In this document: one piece after another, positions 37,861 to 46,016 of the stretch | Numbering within the stretch: the stretch's first letter is position 1 | Layout: every line of letters begins with the position of its first letter | Assembly: GCF_000876015.1 (NCBI RefSeq) | Contig: NZ_BBQM01000028.1 | Location: 104,467 to 168,466, forward strand | Direction: 5' to 3' | Length of the DNA: 64,000 nucleotides | Source: Cupriavidus basilensis | GTDB taxonomy: Bacteria; Pseudomonadota; Gammaproteobacteria; Burkholderiales; Burkholderiaceae | Notes under the pieces: model-generated | Databases searched by the model: none | Told to the model about the DNA's origin: nothing | Seen by the model: the letters and a program-made list of their open reading frames with translations, nothing else | Made by a program: the position numbers and the translations under genes

Positions 37861-37899
37861 GACATGGCAAAGACCGGGAACCCGGAGGAGACGCGCGCG

Positions 37900-38808
37900 A
37901 TGAACCTGGAACTGCGCCATTACCGCTATTTCGTGGCGCTGGCGGAAGAACTGCATTTCGGCCGCGCGGCGGAGCGGCTCGGCATCTCGCAGCCGGCGCT
38001 GAGCCAGCAGTTCCGCTGGATCGAGCAGCAGGCGGGCGCGCCGCTGCTCGCGCGCGACAAGCGCCGCCTGGCGCTGACCGAGGTCGGCCGCGTGTTCCAC
38101 GAGGAAGCCGCCGGCATCCTGCGGCAGGTGCGCCAGGCGGAGCTGGCCACGGCCAGCGCCAGCCGCGGCGACGTCGGCAGCGTGTCGATCGGCTACGTGG
38201 CCTCGGCCGCGCTGTCGGGCCTGCTGCCGGGGCTGGTGCACCGCTTCCGGCAGGAGCATCCGGCGGTCGTCATGGCCATGCGCGAGACCGACGTGCCGGC
38301 GCAGCTGGAAGCCGTGGCGCGCGGCGAGCTCGACATCGGCTTCGTGCGCCCGCCGCTGCGCGCGCTGCCCGAAGGCGTGGCGCTGTTCGACATCGACGCG
38401 GAGCCCGTGGTGGTGGCCCTGCATGCCACGCACGCGCTGGCGCGCCGCGCGCGCGTCGACGTGGCGCTGCTGCGCGACGAGACCTTCATCTGCACGCACA
38501 CCGAGCACGGCACCGGCTTCTATGCCATCACGCAGGCCATCTGCGGCCATGCCGGCTTCCAGCCGCGCGTGGAGGCGCTGTCGCGGCAGATGGCCACCAT
38601 CATCAGCATGGTGGCGGCCGGCTTCGGGGTGGCGTTCGTGCCGGCCTCGATGCGCGCGTTCGCGCCGCCGGACGTGGTATTCAAGCCGCTCGCGCGCAAC
38701 GACGTGCTGTCCCACCTGGCGGTGATCCATCGCCGCAACGAGCGCTCGCCGGCGGTGCTGCAACTGCTGGCGCGGTGCCGCGAACGGAAGGGCCCACGCC
38801 GCAAATAG
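37900..38808 (+). CDS. LysR-family regulator of scoAB
   Basis: 302 residues from ATG 37900, chosen because GGAGGAG lies ten bases upstream; an earlier ATG at 37864 lies next to the operator. Winged helix: LRHYRYFVALAEELHFGRAA, RLGISQPALSQQFRWIEQQ. The effector domain follows (SIGYVASAALSGLLPGLVHR). The LRHYRYFVALAEELHFGRAA style is that of the BenM/CatM-like group, which responds to muconate or other acids. It diverges from scoAB. Confidence 0.93.
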   Translation: MNLELRHYRYFVALAEELHFGRAAERLGISQPALSQQFRWIEQQAGAPLLARDKRRLALTEVGRVFHEEAAGILRQVRQAELATASASRGDVGSVSIGYVASAALSGLLPGLVHRFRQEHPAVVMAMRETDVPAQLEAVARGELDIGFVRPPLRALPEGVALFDIDAEPVVVALHATHALARRARVDVALLRDETFICTHTEHGTGFYAITQAICGHAGFQPRVEALSRQMATIISMVAAGFGVAFVPASMRAFAPPDVVFKPLARNDVLSHLAVIHRRNERSPAVLQLLARCRERKGPRRK

Positions 38809-38851
38809 AAAAAGGGCCGGGCGCGGCGGAGGTCCCGCCAGGCCCGGCCCT
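38808..38851. terminator. Terminator between the LysR gene and the molybdenum hydroxylase operon
   Basis: AGGGCCGGGC (38813-38822) pairs with GCCCGGCCCT (38842-38851), with more pairing inside. AAAAA on the left gives a U run on the minus strand; the plus-strand side has no T run, so it mainly ends the minus-strand transcript. Confidence 0.75.
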
Positions 38852-38902
38852 GCGCGGCGCCGGGGCTTGCACCCTGGTGCCCGCCGCGGCGTCGTTATGC
38901 CG

Positions 38903-41215
38903 TTACGCCTTCAACTGCTCGCGGATCGGCAGCGCGCGGATGCGCTTGCCGGTGGCCGCGAAGATGGCGTTGCACAGCGCCGGCGCGATCACCGGCACCG
39001 CCGGCTCGCCCACGCCGCCGAGCGGCGCGTCGAAGCTGCCCGGCACCAGGTGCACGTGGATCGCGCGCGGCGCGGACGGCGCGCGCATCACCTCGTACTG
39101 GTGGAAGTTGTCCTGCTGGACACGCCCGTCCTTGAAGGTGATCTCGCCCGTGGTGGCCAGGCTGATGCCCATGATGCAGGCGCCTTCGACCTGCGAGCGG
39201 ATGCGGTCCGGGTTGACCTGCGCGCCGCAGTCCACCGCGATGTCGATGCGCGGCACGCGGATGCCGCCATCCTTGTCCACTGCCACCTCGATCACCGCCG
39301 CCACGTAGGTCACGAAGCTGTAGCACACCGCCAGCCCGAGGCCGCGGCCCTTCGGCAGCTTCCGGCCCCAGCCGGCTTCGCGCGTGGCCACCTCGATCAC
39401 GTTGCGCATGCGCGCGATGTCGAGCGGATATTGCTGCGGCGATTCGCCGTAGTTCCACGAGTCGGACAACTGCGCCGGATCGATCTTGCGGTCGGGGCCC
39501 AGCAGCGCCAGCAGGTAGTCGCGGTGGTCGCGCCCGGCCGCGGCGGCCAGCTCGGCCGCGAACGACTGCACGGCGAATGCGTGCGGGACGTTGGACACCG
39601 AGCGGAACCAGCCGATGCGCGTGTGCGCGGGCACGTCCGGGTTCTCCACGCGCACGTTGGGGATGTCGAACGGCACGTTGACCGCCGACATGCCCAGCTC
39701 GAACGGCGCCTCGTTCTTCGAGCCCGCCACGAAGATCGAGCTGATGCTTGACGCCGCGGTGCGGTGCAGCCACGCCTGCGCGCGGCCGTCGGGCGACAGC
39801 AGCGCCTCCATGTGCTCGACCGAGACGGTGTGGAAATAGTCGTGGTGCAGGTCGTCGTCGCGCGTCCATGTGACCTTGACCGGCTTGCCGTCCATCGCCC
39901 TGGACAGCAGCGCGGCCTCGGCGGCGAAGTCCGGCTTGGACTTGCGCCCGAAGCCGCCGCCCAGCAGCGTCACGTGCACGGTGACGTCGGCGGGCTTGAG
40001 GCCGAGGTGCGCGGCCACGGTCTCGCAGGTGGCCTGCGGCGCCTGCACCGAGGTCCACACCTCGCACTTGCCGCCGGCCGCGCGCGCGGTGGCCACCGGC
40101 GGCTCCATCGTCGCGTGCGCGATGTGCGGCAGGTAGTACTGCGCGGTGACGCGCTTGCCGGGGCCGGCCAGCGCGGTCATCGCGTCGCCCTGGTTGCGCA
40201 CCACCTTGCCGGGCTGGCTCGCGGCCTTTTCCATGCTGGCGCGGAACGCGGCGGACTCGTAGCTGGCGTTGGGGCCGTCGTTCCACTGGATCTTGAGCGC
40301 CTCGCGGCCCTTGATGGCCGACCAGGTATTGGTGGCGATCACCGCCACGCCGCCAAGCGGGTGGAACATGGCCGGCTCGGGGCTGCCGGCGATCTCCACC
40401 ACCTTGACCACGCCGGGCACCTTCATGGTTTCGGCGGCATCGAAGCTGGCCACCTTGCCGCCGTACACCGGCGGGCGCGCCACCACGGCGTACAGCATGC
40501 CGTCCAGGCGCACGTCGATGCCGTACTGCGCGCGGCCGGTGGCGATGTCGTGGCCGTCGATGCTGCGCGTGCTGTCCTTGCCGATGTAGCGGAACTGCGC
40601 CGGGTCCTTGAGCTTGAGGCTGGCGGGCGCCGGCACGGGCAGGCGCGCGGCGTCCTGCGCCAGCGCGCCGTAGCCGAGGCTGCGGCCGCTGGGGGTGTGC
40701 ACCACCGCGTGGTTGCGCGCCTGCACCTCGCTTACCGGCACGCCCCAGCGCGCCGCGGCGGCACTCTCCAGCATGCTGCGCGCGCTGGCGCCGACGCGCC
40801 GCATCGGCTCGAAGAAATGCCGCACGCTGCGCGAGCCGTCGGTGTTCTGGTTGCCGTAGCGGGTTTCGTCGGCCGGGGCCTGCACCACGCGCACCTGCGC
40901 CCAGTCCGCCTCGAGCTCGTCGGCCACCACCATCGGCAGGCTGGTGCGCACGCCCTGGCCCATCTCCGAGCGGTGGCAGACGATGGCGACCTTGCCGTCC
41001 TCGCCGATCGAGAGGAACACCAGCGGGCTGTCCACCGCGCCGCCCGGCATGCCGTCGCGCCCATATTTCTTGGCTTCCTCGGCGGCCAGCACGATGCCGT
41101 CCAGGCCCACCGTGAGCGTCAGGCCGGCGACCGCGCCAATGCCCTTGAGCCAGCGGCGGCGCGCGGCCGATTGCGGGCGGGCGGCCGCGCCCGTGAGGTT
41201 GTCGCGCGCGTTCAT
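38903..41215 (-). CDS. Molybdopterin-binding large subunit, isoquinoline 1-oxidoreductase type
   Basis: 770 residues of the xanthine dehydrogenase/aldehyde oxidase superfamily, IorB-like. A twin-arginine export signal is present (RRRWLKGIGAVAGLTL), so the enzyme works in the periplasm, as IorB homologues do. Key blocks: GEDGKVAIVCHRSEMGQGVR, TLLGGGFGRKSKPDF (molybdopterin contact), QAPQATCETVA and the catalytic Glu in APLGGVGEPAVPVIAPAL. Electrons go to the small [2Fe-2S] subunit. The substrate is an N-heterocycle or aldehyde. It overlaps the small-subunit gene by ATGA; a cytochrome c partner is not adjacent. Confidence 0.92.
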   Translation of the reverse strand: MNARDNLTGAAARPQSAARRRWLKGIGAVAGLTLTVGLDGIVLAAEEAKKYGRDGMPGGAVDSPLVFLSIGEDGKVAIVCHRSEMGQGVRTSLPMVVADELEADWAQVRVVQAPADETRYGNQNTDGSRSVRHFFEPMRRVGASARSMLESAAAARWGVPVSEVQARNHAVVHTPSGRSLGYGALAQDAARLPVPAPASLKLKDPAQFRYIGKDSTRSIDGHDIATGRAQYGIDVRLDGMLYAVVARPPVYGGKVASFDAAETMKVPGVVKVVEIAGSPEPAMFHPLGGVAVIATNTWSAIKGREALKIQWNDGPNASYESAAFRASMEKAASQPGKVVRNQGDAMTALAGPGKRVTAQYYLPHIAHATMEPPVATARAAGGKCEVWTSVQAPQATCETVAAHLGLKPADVTVHVTLLGGGFGRKSKPDFAAEAALLSRAMDGKPVKVTWTRDDDLHHDYFHTVSVEHMEALLSPDGRAQAWLHRTAASSISSIFVAGSKNEAPFELGMSAVNVPFDIPNVRVENPDVPAHTRIGWFRSVSNVPHAFAVQSFAAELAAAAGRDHRDYLLALLGPDRKIDPAQLSDSWNYGESPQQYPLDIARMRNVIEVATREAGWGRKLPKGRGLGLAVCYSFVTYVAAVIEVAVDKDGGIRVPRIDIAVDCGAQVNPDRIRSQVEGACIMGISLATTGEITFKDGRVQQDNFHQYEVMRAPSAPRAIHVHLVPGSFDAPLGGVGEPAVPVIAPALCNAIFAATGKRIRALPIREQLKA

Positions 41216-41733
41216 TGGGCGCTCCGCTTGGCGGCGGCCTTGCCGGCGCCCGGTTTCGCACCCGGTTTGGCGCCCGCTGCGCCCGACTTGGCCACGTGCT
41301 GGATCGCCGCGCGGATGCGCGTATAGGTGCCGCAGCGGCAGATGTTGCCGCTCATGGCGCCGTCGATGTCGGCCTCGGTCGGATGCGGGTTCGAATGCAG
41401 CAGCGCCGTGGCGGACATCAACTGGCCCGCCTGGCAGTAGCCGCACTGCGGCACGCCGAATTCCTCCCACGCGGCCTGCAGCGCCTGGCCGGTCTTGTCC
41501 GCGGACAGGCCTTCGATGGTGGTGATCTTCTTGCCGTCCGCGGCCGAGATCGGCGTCACGCACGAGCGGATGGGCTGCCCGTCGAGGTGCATGGTGCAGG
41601 CGCCGCACAGCGCCATGCCGCAGCCGAACTTGGTGCCGGTCAGGCCGAGGTGGTCGCGCACCGCCCACAACAGGGGGGCGTCGTCGGGCAGGTCGATCGA
41701 ATGCGGCTGACCGTTGATCGTGATTGTTCTCAT
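41212..41733 (-). CDS. [2Fe-2S] small subunit, isoquinoline 1-oxidoreductase type
   Basis: 173 residues from ATG 41733. Plant-type cluster ligands CGMALCGACTMHL plus a later Cys (IRSCVTP), then the second cluster CGYCQAGQLM and CRCGTYTRI. This is the IorA pattern. The tail (about 145-173) is Lys/Ala/Pro/Gly-rich (KPGAKPGAGKAAAKRSAQ), an unusual basic extension. It has no export signal and would be carried through Tat with the large subunit. Confidence 0.93.
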   Translation of the reverse strand: MRTITINGQPHSIDLPDDAPLLWAVRDHLGLTGTKFGCGMALCGACTMHLDGQPIRSCVTPISAADGKKITTIEGLSADKTGQALQAAWEEFGVPQCGYCQAGQLMSATALLHSNPHPTEADIDGAMSGNICRCGTYTRIRAAIQHVAKSGAAGAKPGAKPGAGKAAAKRSAQ

Positions 41734-41974
41734 GATTTTGCGGGGGATTGGTCGAGCGGGGAGGGATGGCCGGCATCGGGGCCGGCCGCCTGCGCTGCGG
41801 CGCGCCAGCATGAAGGCTGTAGCGGCAACGTTGCGCTACGCGCATTGTGATGCCGCCACCCGGAGCGCGGGAATGGCAGGATCGGGATTTCTGAATTCCG
41901 GAAAATGGAATCGAGAGGCCGGCGCGGGCGCATCGCGCCGGGAAAGGCCCCCCGCCGGGTGCTCGCGTGCCGGG

Positions 41975-42613
41975 CTACGCCTCGGGCAATGCGCGCGCCG
42001 CCGCCAGGTACAGGCGCACCAGCTCGCGCGTTTCCTTCGCCACCGCGCGGCGCAGCGCCGGCTTGTCCGGGTCGGCGCCGCGCGCGCCCAGCACGCCCTT
42101 GAGCAGGAGCAGCAGGACCGCCGCCATCGCCTCGGCGCGCGCCGCCGGCACGTTGGGCGCGGCGTTCTTCAGGATGGCCAGCATGCCCTGCCGCATCGCC
42201 GCGCGGAACTGGGCGCGTCTGTCGTCGCTGCCGGCGCCCGCGTCGAGCAGCGCGATGGCGAAGCTGCGCTCGGCCTTGAGCGCCAGCATCGAGTCCACCA
42301 GCGCCGCCGCCAGCGCCTCGGTCGACAGCGCCGCGGCGCGCCGCTCCACTTCCGCCAGGCCGTCGATGGCCAGCCGGGCGTAGCGCATCAGCAGGGTGTC
42401 GGCCAGCGCCTCCTTCGACGGAAAGAAGCGGTAGAGCGAGCCGATGGCCGTGTCCGAGCGCGCCGCGATCTCGGTCATGGTGGCGGCCTCGTAGCCTTTT
42501 TCCAGGAAGAGCTCGGCGCCCGCCGCCAGGATCGCCGCGACGCGGATGCGGCCGCGCTCGCGCTTCGGTTCGGTGGCGCCGGCGCCGGGCTGGCTGCTGG
42601 GTTCGGAAGACAT
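41975..42613 (-). CDS. TetR-family regulator
   Basis: 212 residues. The N-terminal helix-turn-helix is AAILAAGAELFLEKGYEAAT, MTEIAARSDTAIGSLYRFFP and SKEALADTLL, typical TetR. The C-terminal ligand domain is Ala/Leu-rich. It is downstream of the membrane protein genes and upstream of the molybdenum hydroxylase operon, all on the minus strand, and could control either. Confidence 0.92.
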   Translation of the reverse strand: MSSEPSSQPGAGATEPKRERGRIRVAAILAAGAELFLEKGYEAATMTEIAARSDTAIGSLYRFFPSKEALADTLLMRYARLAIDGLAEVERRAAALSTEALAAALVDSMLALKAERSFAIALLDAGAGSDDRRAQFRAAMRQGMLAILKNAAPNVPAARAEAMAAVLLLLLKGVLGARGADPDKPALRRAVAKETRELVRLYLAAARALPEA

Positions 42614-42682
42614 GTCGGCGGAGTGTGCGATGGGACGATAGGCGAGCCAGGCATGCTAGCACGCGGCCCGCGCCGCCCGCGT

Positions 42683-42988
42683 TCAGCGCCGGCCGCGCCG
42701 GACCTTGCCGAAATGCAGCGACAGGTAGATGCCCATCGCCAGCGCGCCCGCGAGCAGCACCGCGAGGTCCGCGCCGGGCGCCAGCCCGACCGGATGGCGC
42801 GACAGCAGCAACAGGCCGGCCACCAGGTTGAGGAAGCCCCACAGGCTGTTGACGACGGGCGGGGAATCGCCGACGCCGCGCGGGCGGCCGAACGGCGTGG
42901 GAAACGGCACGCCGCGCAGGCCCGAGCTCAGGTGCGGAATGCTGTTGCAGAGCAGTGCCCCGCACAAGAAGGTGGCGAAGTGGATCAT
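42683..42988 (-). CDS. Small membrane protein, unknown
   Basis: 101 residues. Two or three hydrophobic helices (IHFATFLCGALLCNSIPHL, VVNSLWGFLNLVAGLLLL and LAVLLAGALAMGIYLSLHF) with a basic C terminus KVRRGRR on the cytoplasmic side. HLSSGLRGVPFPTPFG between helices 1 and 2 is a conserved-looking loop. It lies 24 bases after the AbrB gene, probably one operon. Family not recognised. Confidence 0.75.
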   Translation of the reverse strand: MIHFATFLCGALLCNSIPHLSSGLRGVPFPTPFGRPRGVGDSPPVVNSLWGFLNLVAGLLLLSRHPVGLAPGADLAVLLAGALAMGIYLSLHFGKVRRGRR

Positions 42989-43012
42989 GGCAAAAGGCAG
43001 GGGAAACGAAGG

Positions 43013-44134
43013 TCAGGGAAGCGCGGCCGGCCCGCGGGCGCGCCCGGCGAGAAACCTCGCCAGCGGCGGCCCCAGCAGCAGCACCGTCATGAAGCGCAGC
43101 ATCTGCATGGCCATGACGAACGGCACGTCGACATGGCTGGACGCCGCGATGATGGCCACCGTGTCCGCGCCGCCCGGGCTCATGGCCAGGTAGGCGCTGA
43201 GCGGATCGATGCCGGTGGCCGCCACCAGCAGCGCGGCGAGCGCGCCGCACACGCCGACCAGCGCGAGCGTGCAGGCCAGCAGCCGCGGCAGCGCCCTGGC
43301 CGCGTGCGCGAGCAGCGGCCGGGTGAAGCGAAAGCCGATGCGCCAGCCGATCACGGCGTAGGCCAGCATCAGCAGCCACGGCGGCAGCTCGAGCCGGAGC
43401 CAGCCCTGGTGGCCGAGGTACATGCCGGCGAACAGCGGCAGCAGGAAGGCGCCGGCGCGTATCCGCAGGCGGTGCGCCGCCAGCGGGCCCAGCACCGCCA
43501 GCGCGAGCGTGCCGAGCAGCGGCAGCCAGGCGACCGGCGGGAACCAGCCGGTGGCGAGGTGCGCATGGTGCTCGCCCACGCCCCACACCCTGGCCACCAC
43601 CGCGGCGACCGCGGCCACCACGACCACGCGCAGGTACTGCATGAAGGCCACCAGCGCGGCGTCGCCGCCATACGCCTCGGCCATCACGATCATGGCGGTG
43701 GCGGCACCCGGACTCAGCCCCCACAGCGCCGTGGTGCCGGGCAGCACGCGCCGGCGCGTCAGCCACCAGCCCAGCGCGACGCTCGCCGCGATCACCGACG
43801 CCGCGCCGGCGGCAAACACCGGCCAGCGCCCGGCCACGGTGCCATAGAACCACGACGGCAGCATCCTCGCGATCATGCAGCCGATCAGCCCCTGCGACAC
43901 GAGAAATGCCGCCGGCGCCACGCGCAGGCGCGCCCCGGCGGCGGTCATCACGACGCCGGCCAGCAACGGCCCGAAGAGCCGCGCCGCCGGCAGGCCCAGC
44001 CATTCCAGCAGGGCGGCGAGCGCCACGGAAGACCCGGCCAGGGCGGTCCAGCGAAGCGCGTGTCCGGCCTTGCGGGCCGGCGCTCCGGGCGGTCCGGACC
44101 TGCCGGGCAGTTCCTGCGTGATGGCGTCGGGCAT
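43013..44134 (-). CDS. AbrB-family membrane protein
   Basis: 373 residues from ATG 44134. About ten helices in two similar halves, each with a Gly-rich motif: LFGPLLAGVVMTAAGARL and LSPGGAATAMI / MSPGGADTVAIIAA. This is the AbrB duplication domain pattern (formerly called putative ammonia monooxygenase). The name is misleading; it is a transporter-like protein with no oxygenase residues. Function unknown. Confidence 0.88.
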   Translation of the reverse strand: MPDAITQELPGRSGPPGAPARKAGHALRWTALAGSSVALAALLEWLGLPAARLFGPLLAGVVMTAAGARLRVAPAAFLVSQGLIGCMIARMLPSWFYGTVAGRWPVFAAGAASVIAASVALGWWLTRRRVLPGTTALWGLSPGAATAMIVMAEAYGGDAALVAFMQYLRVVVVAAVAAVVARVWGVGEHHAHLATGWFPPVAWLPLLGTLALAVLGPLAAHRLRIRAGAFLLPLFAGMYLGHQGWLRLELPPWLLMLAYAVIGWRIGFRFTRPLLAHAARALPRLLACTLALVGVCGALAALLVAATGIDPLSAYLAMSPGGADTVAIIAASSHVDVPFVMAMQMLRFMTVLLLGPPLARFLAGRARGPAALP

Positions 44135-44261
44135 GTTGGCGCGCTGCTTGCGGGGTGGCGATATGCGAGGATAGATTCGCAAAAGATAGTAGAGGGTGGT
44201 CTCGCATAAGTCAATGCGGCCCGCGCCGACATTGCAGGCCGGTATGCCCTTGGATAGAATT

Positions 44262-44280
44262 GAAAATAATTCTTATTTGC
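44262..44280. promoter_or_regulatory. Fur box before the fecI-type gene
   Basis: GAAAATAATTCTTATTTGC is AT-rich in a GC-rich setting and has the core AATAATTCTTATT seen in many Fur-controlled sigma genes. It lies 39 bases before the start codon. Confidence 0.75.
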
Positions 44281-44318
44281 AATTGATCGGGGGCTCGAGC
44301 CCTGCCTGGGAAACCACG

Positions 44319-44831
44319 ATGCCGGCCGCCGCACCTCTCCCGCACCATCGCATCCACGCGCTCTACAGCGACCACCACCGCTGGCTGCAAGGCTGGCTTG
44401 GCCGCAAGCTCGGCAATGCCTTCGATGCCGCCGACGTGGCGCAGGACGTGTTCATGCGCCTGCTGTCGCGCCCGGCCGCCGACGAATTGCGCGAGCCGCG
44501 CGCCTACCTGAGCACCATCGCCCACGGCCTCGTGGTCGAGCGCTGGCGGCGGCGCGAGCTGGAGCAGGCCTGGCTGGAGACGCTGGCCGCGCTGCCCGAG
44601 CCCGAGGCGCCGTCGCCCGAGAGCCGGCTGCTGTTCCTGGAAGCGCTGATCGCGGTGGACGCCATGCTCGACAGCCTCAAGCCCAAGGTCCGCACCGCCT
44701 TCCTGCTGGCCCAGCTCGACGGGCTGACCTGCCCGCAGATCGCCACGCGCCTGGGCGTGTCGCTGGCGACGGTGGAGCGCTACGTCGCCAGCGCGCTGCG
44801 CCACTGCTACCAGCTGCGCTTCCACGCATGA
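44319..44831 (+). CDS. FecI-type ECF sigma factor
   Basis: 170 residues from ATG 44319; the frame is open upstream through the Fur box, so the later start is preferred. Region 2: HALYSDHHRWLQGWLGRK, DAADVAQDVFMRLLS. Region 4: LDGLTCPQIATRLGVSLATVERYVASAL. This is the FecI group of sigma factors that drive siderophore receptor genes. The fecR start overlaps its stop (ATGA). Confidence 0.94.
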   Translation: MPAAAPLPHHRIHALYSDHHRWLQGWLGRKLGNAFDAADVAQDVFMRLLSRPAADELREPRAYLSTIAHGLVVERWRRRELEQAWLETLAALPEPEAPSPESRLLFLEALIAVDAMLDSLKPKVRTAFLLAQLDGLTCPQIATRLGVSLATVERYVASALRHCYQLRFHA

Positions 44832-45868
44832 GCGCGGCACGCAGCGCCTCCGCCGGCCTGGCCGCGGCGGCGGAGGCCGCGGAGATTCCCGGCAAGATCG
44901 TCGACGAGGCCATCGCCTGGGCGGTGCGCCTCGACTTCAACGTGCCCACGCCGCAGAGCCGCGCCGCCTTCGCCCGCTGGCTGGCGGCCAGCCCGCTGCA
45001 TGCCGCCGCGTGGGCGCGGGTGCAGTCGCTCAACGCCGATTTCGCGCGGCTGCCGGCGCGGCTCGCGCACGACGCGCTGGACGCCGCCGATGCCCTGCGC
45101 GGCGCGCGCGCGCGCCGGCGCCGCGACGCCCTGCGCGCGCTGGCCTTCGGCGGCGTGGCGCTGGCGGCGGGATGGTCCGGCTACCGCCACGCGCCGTGGC
45201 AGCGCCTGGTGGCCGACTACGCCACCGCCACCGGCGAGCGCCGCACCGTCGCGCTGGCCGACGGCACCGTGATCGTGCTCAACACCGACAGCGCCATCGA
45301 CGTGCGCATGGACAGCGTGCAGCGCCGCATCGCGCTGCGCCGCGGCGAGATGCTGGTCACTACCGGCCACGACGCGCAGGCGCGCGCGCGGCGGCCGTTC
45401 TGGGTCGGCACGCCGTTCGGCGCCATGCAGGCGCTGGGCACGCGCTTCACGGTCCGGCTGTACGAGACCGACGCGCGCATCAGCGTGCAGGAAGGCGCGG
45501 TGCAACTGCATCCGGCCAGCGGCGCGCCGGCCGATCCCGGCGCGCCCGTCGTGCATGCGGGGCAGAGCGGCCGGCTCGCCGCCGACGGCGCCTCGCTGGT
45601 GCCGGCGCCGGCGGCCGATCCGGCCGGCTGGGTGGATGGCGTGATCGCCGCGCGCAGCATGCGGCTGGACGCGCTGCTGGCCGAGCTGGGGCGCTACCGC
45701 GTCGGCCATATCGCCTGCGACGCGCGCGTGGCCGCGCTGCCCGTGTCGGGCGTGTTCCAGCTGGGCGATACCGGCGCCACGCTGCAGTTCCTGGTGCAGA
45801 CGCTGCCGGTCAGGGTGCGCTTCCTGACGCGCTTCTGGGTCATGGTCGGGCCGGACGGCGCGGTCTGA
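44828..45868 (+). CDS. FecR-type anti-sigma/transmembrane sensor
   Basis: 346 residues. N-terminal cytoplasmic part with the conserved DEAIAWAVRLDFNVPTPQSR block, one TM helix (about 103-118), then the periplasmic FecR domain (GERRTVALADGTVIVLNTDS, WVGTPFGAMQALGTRFTVRL) and a C-terminal STN-like part (PVSGVFQLGDTGATLQFLVQ). It passes the loaded-receptor signal to the sigma factor. Overlaps fecI by four bases. Confidence 0.94.
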   Translation: MSAARSASAGLAAAAEAAEIPGKIVDEAIAWAVRLDFNVPTPQSRAAFARWLAASPLHAAAWARVQSLNADFARLPARLAHDALDAADALRGARARRRRDALRALAFGGVALAAGWSGYRHAPWQRLVADYATATGERRTVALADGTVIVLNTDSAIDVRMDSVQRRIALRRGEMLVTTGHDAQARARRPFWVGTPFGAMQALGTRFTVRLYETDARISVQEGAVQLHPASGAPADPGAPVVHAGQSGRLAADGASLVPAPAADPAGWVDGVIAARSMRLDALLAELGRYRVGHIACDARVAALPVSGVFQLGDTGATLQFLVQTLPVRVRFLTRFWVMVGPDGAV

Positions 45869-45924
45869 AGCGCGGTCTGAAGCGCGGCGCGCGGGCAGCG
45901 GCGGCGCGCGCCCGAAAAAAAATC

Positions 45925-45953
45925 GGAAAAAAACTGAGGGGATTGGCGTTCTC
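45925..45953 (+). promoter_or_regulatory. Candidate FecI-type promoter of the receptor gene
   Basis: GGAAAA, 17 bases, GTTCTC, 63 bases before the receptor start. The -35 part is close to the GGAAAT of FecI promoters and the spacing is right; the -10 part is a looser match. Confidence 0.4.
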
Positions 45954-46016
45954 GCTCGGCAGACAAGTAGAAGCCCTCTTGCAACCTGCCGTATCCGATC
46001 CGCCCGAATCCTGCCG

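Noticed and set aside
43013..44134. Ammonia monooxygenase by older family name
   Set aside because: The AbrB duplication proteins carry no oxygenase active site; treated as a membrane protein of unknown function.
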